Positions 24,241-33,012 of a stretch of DNA of 64,000 nt are shown in pieces. Where the stretch lies: assembly GCA_936450465.1 (NCBI GenBank), contig OW388293.1, forward strand, positions 48,226,040 through 48,290,039. Direction: 5' to 3'. The stretch's first letter is position 1, and the number at the start of each line of letters is the position of its first letter. A model generated the notes under the pieces. The model was given only the letters and a program-made list of their open reading frames with translations. It did not search any database and was not told where the DNA came from. The stretch comes from Gibbula magus (taxonomy: Eukaryota; Mollusca; Gastropoda; Trochida; Trochidae). Both the position numbers and the translations under genes were made by a program.

Positions 24241-27200
24241 ATTCGTCCATTTGCAAAATAAAACGATATATTTTCCATATTTTTGTTTGTCAATGCAGCG
24301 ATAAGTAATATGTGATGCATTCGTGTTATTGAAACTGTAGATAAATATTAAATAAGAGGAGAGATCTACACGACTGAACTACAGCTTGAATAATATTTTT
24401 TAAATTGCCAACCCAACAACACTTTTGAAGGATCATTTTATACTTAGTCGCAATGTTATACATAATTTGGTAAATTATGATTAGTATATTGCAATAGATT
24501 TGGAAAAGAGAATTTTTTCTCTGCTAATTGTTACATTCAGGTATGTTCAAGTAGGTCGACCGTGAGCCACGCTTTTTCTGATTATTCGTATAAACTTGCC
24601 ACAACATTTGGCAGTGTAATTTCAAATAGAATGGGTCTTTGTATTTAGAAACTATTTTTATATATTTGTAGTTTTATATGTCATTTTGGCTCGGATTTCT
24701 CACTGCGACAATAGACCTGTAAATCTGCAGATATTAATTCTTTTATTCGTTAAAAATACGTGACGTTTATAACTACCAATTACAAACTAACATGTAATAT
24801 ATACCTGTTGCAACCTTTTTAAAGCGTGGAATTTCACACGCTGAGCGGTTTCCCTCTTGATACATGAAATACTCATATACATATTGTCAAGTAAACCTTT
24901 TAGGACTGTTAATATATCTAGAAACACAATTCAATTTATGTCCAATTAAATACACTTACGGATGCTAATTTACAGCAGCATATACCATAAGTAAAAAGTA
25001 TCATACTTCCACTAATCCAGTTTGAATATATCCTGTGTATGCGGAACACAACGAACCTAAAATCAGTGGTTTAAAAGCAACAAAAGTTCTCAAAACTTCC
25101 AAAATTACTTCTACATATGCACAAATATCCATTCTATTAGAACCTTATATTGTCAAAAGTTGTATTTAAGTTTGAAACGAATGATCAGCAAAAATTGTCT
25201 CACTTCCGGCCAGTCAAAGTGGTTTTCTCATAAAGGCAACGCGGCCATTAGTTGTGTATGACGTCACATGGCCAGCACACGCTATAGCTGTGACGGAGGT
25301 ATTCTATGCCTGAGGTATTTTACAGCCGAATATTTACCCACTTTGAACGCTTTTTAGCAGACGGCGCTTCGAAACAAGTGTTGGTGTTTCTTAAATTGAA
25401 AGTATTGTCTAAATGAATAAACGGATTAACATAAAAAAAACCCGAAGGGATTACAGTTTCTTTAAAGATTATCATACATCTCCGACTGCCTCTGTCTTGT
25501 AAGAAATATATGCACATTGCACAGATAAAGAAACTCAAGTCTTCTCACAGGTAACGGGCACAGATGAAATGCTCAGTTTGAACTCCACGTCGTTGACTGC
25601 ACAACTATATTGAATTCCAACCAATCAGGAGTCTCTAGTGTTAGCACAAATACTCGACTGAGAACAGAGGTTACATGGGAAGAAATGATATGAGGAGAGA
25701 ATGAGAATGAACTAGATTGTCGTATTTTATGTTGACTCCACGCAGACGGCCTTTATGAAAGTTGTAGGGAAGTCGCTCGTGAATAGGTTTTCATTGAGTA
25801 AATGTGTGTTTTTATCGAACACGAGGAAGCCGCAATGATGTCTGGCTGTTAATTTAGATACTTGAAAATAATCAGTGCAGGAAGATCCAGGAAGGTTGTA
25901 TCGTGAGGAGACGGAAGTGCTTGACATGGAGCAGTTGAGAAAATCGATACAAGGGGAAGTCTGTGCATTAAGTAAAACGTGAAACGTTTAGAATAACATA
26001 GTGATTTTGCTGCTAGCAGTTCCTTTATTGCATTTGATTGAACCTTTATGTGGATATCAGCTATCCACGATGCAATATAAACTACACGTTTCTTCTCTGT
26101 TAATATTTAGACTGCTTTGAACAGTTTTATACGTATTTACATTTTGTTTGGTAGGATTGGCAAGTCATGAACTAATCTCAATGCCGCTCCTATGATGTGT
26201 ATGAAACGTGACGCACAGATGAATTGACCAAAGTAATAAACATATGAATAAATACATCTTTTGTTGATAATACATGTATGTAAATATTGTCTACTGTCTA
26301 AAACACAACAATAATTATTCAAATTTCAGAAGATGTTAGAACTTACTAAGTTATATATCTTGCATAGCCTACATGCAAACGAGTTTATTTCGCGCGTTCT
26401 GCAGCACGGATATTTTAAAGTTGCAAGATTTCCATTGACATTAATTTCTTGTCACATACTCGGCATTGGAACTTAAATGAGCATATACGATATTTTGGCA
26501 CGTAACAAAGCCATATACAGTTCTACTTAAAACTTCACTTCATTTGAATTTCATTACTAAATTTCAAGTGATTATGCAATAAGATCTGAAATTTTGAGAA
26601 AAAGTCTGTGGCGGTTAAATAAGGGTGGAGTAGGAGGCCGGGGTATTTTGGTTTGGTTAAGATGGGTTGACGTTTAAACTTAACCTACATGTTAGAGGGG
26701 TCGTTTTGTAAACATGCTAAATAAAATTCTTCAACTTCTTGATATTCACTAGATATATACTAAATTTAACTGATAAATTTTTCTGATTAACCTTTATCTG
26801 TCTTTACCTTGTGTAAATCTTTAAACGTATAATTGAATGTCTTGGATTATCTTAGCGTTTTCCTTTTCTCTCAGCAGTCAATGATGAAAAACGTCCGACA
26901 TCAAATGAAGCGTACATAAATGTCTCTATCCACACGCAAAAACACTCCAATGATCATTAAACGAAGCCATTAACTCTTTAAGCGCAGAAGAGGTATATGA
27001 TTAGTAACCTGCAACACCATTTCGAAACATAATTTTGAATTATGTTTTTAAAAATGAAATATCGTTAATTCATCGCGGTAGAAACTCACCACTAACATTT
27101 TGAATGAATATCTGTTAAAATAACAATACAAGTTGAATGAGAAAATGGCAAATAATTCATATATACGATGATTCTAAGATTTACCTTGATCCTTTACAGT

Positions 27201-27547
27201 TCATATTTTACAGACCTGAGAACTGACAACTTCCAACGAAAGAGGTCGATCATCATGCTCAAATATTTATATTTCACAGAGATCGTCTATGGAATAATTA
27301 CTTTTTGGTTGTCAATTCCGAAAGTAATCAGCAAGAAGATCTCCACGGAATCTTAATCTGTCATATGGATAAATTATTCATGTCTTTCTGAGTTGTAATT
27401 AGTCTTGTTTAGTTCAACTCATAAAATGCGGTTATGCATTTTCATTACGTACATGTTTTGAAGAAAACATATTTGGCTCTTGTTCGGACTGAACATGGTA
27501 GTTCCTGTCTGATTAAATATCGACGGACTAAACATTGTAAAATAGTT

Positions 27548-27846
27548 CATCTACCGGGATACGAACTCAAATAGCTAGAGGTGTCTTCGCAAAACCGTCT
27601 GATAACAGCCCGTCTGCTTGTAATCTTAAGAAGTCCAATAAAAGCTTACGGTGCTAGAAGCTGTTCTTCCGTCTGTTCCGAATGCTTTCAAAACGGCGAC
27701 CCTTTAAAATCTATAATGTGATTGGTCAACTATTTGACTGGGCTTTGGCTGCGCTAAAGTGGTTCAGAACACTCTATACACTATACGGGGTATCCTCAGA
27801 CCTTGTGGCGAGGAATCTATAGAACCTGTTCTCATCCCGGTAGATG
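27548..27846. mobile_element. MITE with CATCTACCGGGAT inverted ends
   Basis: CATCTACCGGGAT at 27548-27560 is exactly inverted at 27834-27846, and GAAC recurs just inside both ends. The 299-bp interior is GC-richer than the flanks and lacks a gene. The target duplication is unclear. Confidence 0.65.
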
Positions 27847-28187
27847 CATTATTTTACAAATTTTATTCCTCGCAACAAGGTCGGTTTTAATCAAACTGTT
27901 GTATTTCATTATTCATTTATTTCAAGATTTAATTTACTAAAACTGCGAATGTTGTGGATCAAGGTTTATCAGAACCTATTTTTATTTGTTCGTTCAATTC
28001 TTTCCGGTGTAATATCTGCCAAATTCAATATGTTGATTAAAATATATTTTTGTTTCAATATTATTGGCAAATGAAGCATTACAATTCGTCATGATCCTAA
28101 TCAGTGAAATATATTCAGCTCATTGTTGATGTCTTAGTAGTTGAAATTGTTTATCTAACGTTGTTTTCATAAAGTAACAGTATATCA

Positions 28188-28224
28188 GATATCAGGACTT
28201 TTTCACCCAAAACGTCCTGATATC
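28188..28224. repeat. 11-bp stem hairpin
   Basis: GATATCAGGAC and its exact complement GTCCTGATATC are separated by 15 nt. It lies just upstream of unit copy A. Confidence 0.75.
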
Positions 28225-28269
28225 GATAATGAACAGGACACTTTTATGAATGGTTGTCATGGGGATGTA

Positions 28270-30418
28270 AACAGTATATGTTATAACTAAAGGGCCACTC
28301 AACATTGAAATGGTGGTACGGGTGATGATATATGAACAATGTAGTTGACCGTGTTATGTGTGTACGACATCCTGTTCTATGTGGCCAATAACTAGCTTAA
28401 CCCTGTATCATTAGTTTAAATAGTATTGGTGAAGCATGCAGAAAATGCTTCCAGGAAGTGGAGCACATTGTAGTGCTTAGCATGTCTGCCTATCACGCCA
28501 TCGGCCCGGGTTCGAATCCCGGTGGAGACAACACAAAATTTTGACCTGAGTCTTATACAGTGTTTTTCATCCACATTGCACTCAGTTCAGCCAGCTGTAC
28601 AAATGGGTACCTGAACATGGGAATGTATTGACCTATAACGGTCGCGCAGAGTGTTTCATAGGCGGCATCGAACTTACGATTCCTTCAGGGTAATAAATGT
28701 GCAGCACCTTGAGCATGCATTGAGCATGGGTATGTGCGCATTATAAATATGCTATTATCATTATACGTTCCCGTGTTGATCTGAATGATTATGCTCCCTT
28801 TTGATCTAAATGATTATGCGTCTTGATTGCATCTAATTTCACGATACAAAGTCAATTTCCATCAATGAATGAGGAAGAAACGAGAACAGCCTCCGGCGTC
28901 TTGTACAAGTCAAATGAACGTCTGATAGGTTAAAGGGCATGGTCACTATGGAATAGATATGGCTACACGTGAACAATTGAAATTATAGGAAATGTAAAGG
29001 GGAATTTACAAAATGAATCTTAATTTTAAATACCCATCGAGTATGTTGATAGACATACTGAAACATTGCTAAATATCTATCTAAAAATATGTATGTATAC
29101 ACTTAATTTTACTAACAAAAAGAATTGCAGTACACATGTTTTCCAGTCTAAATATAGATTAAGTCTGTTATTTTCAAGCGCAAAGCATTCTGGTCTAACT
29201 CACACACTGCAAACAAACACATAAAAGAGACACACAGTTTATGAGTACTGAAAGAATTGATTAAAATAAATTGTCTTTTATTTATTTAACATTTCATTCA
29301 ATTATGGAGTTCTTACAGCTTTTAAAATATTTTGTTTTTACCCAATTAGTTTGTATGCTTGAATTTATAATCAATGAGAATATATACTGTAACATAATAT
29401 ATGAGTCATAGTATGCACATATACGCACAATTAAAACTATCATTTAACAGATAAAATGTCAATAATTTGTACAATCACAGAACATTTAGAAACATGTTAA
29501 TATAACACTCGTCTCATTTTGTGTAACAAGGGACGAAAACAGTCGAAAAGCACGGGATTTACGTGGGTTGCCATGGCGAATAACGAACTAACAAACCGAC
29601 ATGCCTGTGAAACCCTTGTTCTGTGTAGTACATTTCATGCAAAAAGGGAATTCTGTTTATATGAAGTCAGATTCTATTGACGCGCGTTAAGAACTTTTAT
29701 GGCATTGTCGTTATATGAAAATTATATATCATATGTCGTGTTGTAGATAAAAGATTTCTCTAGCGACTGATGTCATAAGCAGATTTTGAAAAAAATAACC
29801 TTTTTTATTTGAAATTCTAACATTTTCGATGGTTTAGTGGATAAGGAAAATTTATTGACGAAACAGCAGTTTGTAGTGTCGCCTATTTTGTAAATTGAAA
29901 TTTATTAGCTAAATTGTATTTCAAACTGTCTACTGAAGCTTCTTTGAAGTAATTTCAAAGTGAATTCAAAATGTGAGTTAAGATACAAGGTCTTTGGTTG
30001 ATTAATGAGAATCCTAAATGAACATCTTATGTTGGTGGACAAAAACAGTTATGCATTTATTGAAGTCTCTAATAAACTAGACAAACAAACTTCAAAGGGA
30101 CAGTTTCATGTTTGACATTCTATGAAAGAGAAATAATATGCAATGATATGATAAGGTTAGAAGTGATACTTTCTGGACATGTTGTTTGGGATCAACTGAT
30201 TGAGGTACAGTGTACTGGATGAGAATAGGAGAAGCGAATCCTTTGCAGATCGAGCTGTCCCGGTAATGCAATGGTTGATCAAACAATTGATTGATTGAAA
30301 CATATTCTATTCATTTGGGATTGGACTCTTAGATCTTGGATTGGATTCGACTTCAAAATGTCCTCTTCAGATACCAAATATCACAAACAAATACCAAACA
30401 AACTACCACTAAACTACC
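28270..30418. repeat. Tandem unit copy A, left part
   Basis: Collinear with copies B (41636 onward), C (48376 onward) and D (62345 onward). Shared landmarks include TAACTAAAGGGCCA, GCAGAAAATGCTTCC, TTGATTGCATCTAATTTCACGA, ATTTCAAACTGTC...CTTTGAAGTAATTTCAA and GCAATGGTTGATCAAACAATTG. It contains the SINE at 28455-28764. AT-rich, no gene recognised. Confidence 0.85.
28455..28764 (+). mobile_element. tRNA-derived SINE
   Basis: The head has an A-box-like TAGTGCTTAGCATG and a perfect B-box GGTTCGAATCC (28509-28519) in a five-base-pair T-stem (CCGGG/CCCGG). The body contains the TGTACAAATGGGTACCTGAACATGGGAATG stretch. The tail CTTGAGCATGCATTGAGC ... GCGCATTATAAATATGCTATTATCATTAT ends in short TTA-type repeats. 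It interrupts copy A between CTTCCAG and the sequence that leads into GATCTAAATGATTATG, which are adjacent in copy D. RNA polymerase III transcription is inferred from the boxes. Confidence 0.85.
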
Positions 30419-30421
30419 ATT

Positions 30422-30583
30422 ATTTAATATACTCTCCGTGATAGTTAACAATATGCCCAATTATCCTAATCTGTCTAATCCCGACAATCTTTACACAGCT
30501 TAAAGACAGAGTTATCGCTCAAGTGAACTGCACTCACCACTCACCGGCAGGTGGCCTACCTTATATGGCCATTGCTTTTCTGT
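30422..30583. repeat. DIRS left end and inverted terminal repeat
   Basis: From about 30439 to 30583 the sequence is the near-exact inverse of 36440-36584 (for example TTAAAGACAGAGTTATCGCTC against GAGCGATAACTCTGTCTTTAA). The outermost bases, 30422-30438, differ from the right end but are complementary to 36312-36328 in the internal region. Confidence 0.93.
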
Positions 30584-31225
30584 CGGCCATCGAAGCATGT
30601 TGTGTTTTGATAGCTCTCTAATTCGATAGTAATAAGATTATTGTCTCGACTTTGTTCTCCTTCTCAGTTGTGTTTTTTCTGTCTGAGGGTGGTTAGACTG
30701 CCTTTCGCGAAGTAGTCTCTCTCCTTAGACAGGTTAGTGGTTGTTGACTGCAGTTGACGTGTCAACTGTTGTTGATTTCGGGGTGCTCGTTCTGCACGGG
30801 CAGTCCGTGCAGGTCGGTGATCTCGGGGCCGCTTGCGCGTGCCGCCTGTCCCTTGCGCTTGGCGCGGGGGTCATACCGCTTGCCTTTCTGTTTTCTGCTG
30901 TAGCGGTTGGCGCTGGCCGCCTGCGCTTGGTTGCTCTTGCCGCTTGCGCGTGGATAGCGCCTGCCGCCTCCTCTTGATAGGTTGTCGCCTGGGTTGGACA
31001 GCGCTTGTCGCCTGGGTTGGATTGCGCTGCCGCCTGCGTTTGTTTAGCGCTTGCCGCTTGTGCGGGGATAGCGCCTGCCGCCTCCTCTCGGGAGGTTGTC
31101 GCCTGGGTTGGACAGCGCTTGTCGCCTGGGTTGGATTGCGCTGCCGCCTGCGTTTGTTTAGCGCTTGCCGCTTGCGCGGGGATAGCGCCGGCCGCTCGCG
31201 CGTTCTCTCTTCTTGCTTGCTGAGT
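30584..31225 (+). other. DIRS GC-rich leader with 114-bp direct repeat
   Basis: Dense in GCGCTTGCCGC-like words. GGTTGTCGCCTGGGTTGGAC recurs at about 30980 and 31094, giving a 114-bp (38-codon) near-perfect duplication. The leader is open in more than one frame, probably because of composition. It probably holds the promoter and 5' untranslated region, but no core promoter is recognised. An N-terminal extension of the next ORF (open from 30833) is possible but unlikely. Confidence 0.6.
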
Positions 31226-31522
31226 ATGACTTCGCCATACTCGGCGTTCTGTGGGGCGTGTGGCTATAGGAAGTCAGCGCGATTTGACCCCCACACCCTT
31301 TGCCGCCTGTGCCGCAACCTTTGTCCGGACGCGGACAGGTGTGAGGAATGTGCTGACCTCTCGGTGGAGGAGCATCGCGAGTATCGCAACTCCGTTAAGA
31401 AGAGTGAGAGTCAGTCTAAGCTGAGGGGTCCAGGCGGCCCTCTCCGTCCGCTACCGCCACCGCTACCGCTAGCGCCGGCACCGCCATGTCCGATCCCAGG
31501 TCGCCGGCTTCAGACCTGGTGA
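31226..31522 (+). CDS. DIRS Cys-rich gag N-terminal ORF
   Basis: From ATG 31226 a 98-residue product begins MTSPYSAF and carries a Cys/His cluster: CGAC, then DPHTLCRLCRNLC, then CEEC, followed by the acidic ADLSVEEHREY and a Lys/Ser stretch. Similar clusters sit at the N-terminus of gag proteins of DIRS elements in animals, where they probably bind zinc or nucleic acid. The frame then runs into a Pro/Leu-rich low-complexity tract and stops at 31520-31522, overlapping the start of the 508-codon gag ORF in another frame. Around 31450-31485 the DNA is a CTACCG/ACCGCC simple repeat, so the split may reflect slippage, a sequencing indel, a programmed shift, or a genuine separate ORF. The frame is open upstream to 30833, but that part encodes leader repeats. 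Confidence 0.65.
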   Translation: MTSPYSAFCGACGYRKSARFDPHTLCRLCRNLCPDADRCEECADLSVEEHREYRNSVKKSESQSKLRGPGGPLRPLPPPLPLAPAPPCPIPGRRLQTW

Positions 31523-33012
31523 TCTCGGAGGACACGGCGGAATTCGATTTGCCAGAGGCAGGGGCGGGATCGGGTCGAGAGGCGGCCGCCAAGGACACTT
31601 ACGTCTCTTCACAGGGTAGTGGGGGTGAGAGATCTCCCTTCAGGAGATCCTCCCCTGACGCCGAGTCCTTTCCAGACCGGCGACTTTCGCCTAGGAGGAA
31701 GAGGAAACACAAGTCCAAGAAGAGGAGGTTGAGGCCTCTTTCTCCTCCTCCCTTTGATACAAGGAGATTGACTGAGGATATTCTGTCCTCAGTCAAGGAC
31801 ATGGTTTCCTCCATGCTGGACAGACGACTGCCGGCGCAGACTAGGGTTGAGGAAGGGGTTACTTCGCCCTCGACCTCCCCGCCGTTCACGCCCAAGAGGA
31901 GGAGGGTGGTGGTTGTTTCACCTGCCGGCACCTCCTCAGATCCAGACAAGTCGGCCCCGGAGGTGGCTTCCCAGGAGGGTGGGATGTCCACTCCAGGGAG
32001 ATCCTCTCCCGAGTTGACCATTGTGGAGACGCCTCAAGTGGATGCCCCTGACCTCAAGGAACGCCTGGCGGCTATCGCCGACTGGTGTCAAGTGGACTTA
32101 GTTGAGGTTGAGGATGAACCCTCCTCGACCAAGCTGGCCAGAATGGAGACATTCTGCACCGAGGAAGAGGCGCCTACCCAACGCCTCGTGGCACTGCCGC
32201 CACACAGAATCCTTCAGGCGGCGGGCAGGGATTACGACGCCAATGTCGCCGCGGCGGCGCCAGGCCGTCTCCTGCCCCCCCTGGTTCTGGGTGAGAAGCA
32301 GCGCGCTTCCCTCCCAGTAGCACAGTCTTCTTTCCCCCTCTGTCCCCCTGTCCTGGACGACGATATTCGCCGGGTGGCCGTCCCCTCCGTACCTCACCAG
32401 GTGTCGGACGCTCACTTGAGCCATCTTGACAAGGAGGCTAGGAGCATCCTGGGGTTGGCCAATCACGTGGCGCATGCCTGTCAGGGTATGGCATCCTTTG
32501 CGAGGGAGGCGGGGATGGAGGGAGGGGCGAAGGCTCTTTACCGCGGTTTCGGCGCCGTGGCGGGGAACATCGCTCAGATGATGTTGTGCGCCTCCCGCAT
32601 TTCGGCGGGGGTCACAAATCTCAGGAGAGATGGTTTCCTTGCCCGGACAAACCTTCCGGCGGAGCTCCGGAACCGCTTGCGGGCCGCTCCCGCGTCATCT
32701 TCATCTCTCTTTGATGGGCAGATTGCCGGGGTCCTCCGGCAGCGGCAGGAGTGTCAGCAGCAGGAATTGACCAACAGACTGGCCGCTGGCGGGGGTAGAG
32801 CCTCTTCTCAGACGCATACGCCCAAGAAGAGGAAGGGAGGCGCGAACACTCCCGTGGGTAACGCCAAGACTGGCGGAGTTTCCTTTCGGTTTGGGGGTCG
32901 GCAGGACAGAAGTCGTGACTTCAATGCCGGCCCCTCTCCCAAGCACACCCCCAAGAAGGGAAGTCAGCGTGGCAGGGGCCGCGCATATGGAGGTACCCCG
33001 AGGAAGCAGTGA
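31486..33012 (+). CDS. gag: DIRS gag-like protein
   Basis: 508 codons from ATG 31486 to TGA 33010-33012. The N-terminal third is acidic and Ser/Pro-rich with a basic block, SPRRKRKHKSKKRRLRP (about residues 69-85), likely a nuclear-localisation or nucleic-acid-binding segment. The middle (about residues 300-400) includes LGLANHVAHACQGMASF and an NLRRDGFLARTNLPAELRNRL stretch like the conserved core of animal DIRS gag. Then comes a Gln-rich helix and a basic Gly/Arg/Lys tail, GSQRGRGRAYGGTPRKQ. It presumably packages the element RNA. The start is the first ATG of this frame after the A/T-codon simple repeat; fusion to the Cys-rich ORF by a frameshift is possible. The end overlaps the RT ORF by 122 bp. 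The function is inferred from position and residual similarity; gag proteins of this class are poorly conserved. Confidence 0.8.
   Translation: MSDPRSPASDLVISEDTAEFDLPEAGAGSGREAAAKDTYVSSQGSGGERSPFRRSSPDAESFPDRRLSPRRKRKHKSKKRRLRPLSPPPFDTRRLTEDILSSVKDMVSSMLDRRLPAQTRVEEGVTSPSTSPPFTPKRRRVVVVSPAGTSSDPDKSAPEVASQEGGMSTPGRSSPELTIVETPQVDAPDLKERLAAIADWCQVDLVEVEDEPSSTKLARMETFCTEEEAPTQRLVALPPHRILQAAGRDYDANVAAAAPGRLLPPLVLGEKQRASLPVAQSSFPLCPPVLDDDIRRVAVPSVPHQVSDAHLSHLDKEARSILGLANHVAHACQGMASFAREAGMEGGAKALYRGFGAVAGNIAQMMLCASRISAGVTNLRRDGFLARTNLPAELRNRLRAAPASSSSLFDGQIAGVLRQRQECQQQELTNRLAAGGGRASSQTHTPKKRKGGANTPVGNAKTGGVSFRFGGRQDRSRDFNAGPSPKHTPKKGSQRGRGRAYGGTPRKQ

Larger units (their letters stand above)
23545..25460. 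mobile_element. Insertion of about 1.9 kb absent from the sister block
   Basis: In the sister block, text matching 23540 is followed directly by text matching 25465 (near 56615), so this segment was gained here or lost there. It contains the fold-back at 23855-23992, several GACGTCA words and GC-rich patches, but no transposase frame. The exact ends and target duplication were not resolved, and it may be more than one insertion. Confidence 0.5.
22790..28190. repeat. Segmental duplication block X (copy 1)
   Basis: Long collinear similarity to 56215-58140. Examples are the GACTGAAATTATACTTAATAACC region (22895 and 56238), CCAGAACTGACAAAG (23401 and about 56497), GAGCAGTTGAGAAAATC (about 25929 and 57119), and a nearly identical stretch of about 150 bp containing TTCACAGAGATCGTC (about 27275 and 57960). 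Copy 1 carries extra DNA at about 23545-25460 and 27548-27846. No gene is recognised in the shared sequence. Confidence 0.8.
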
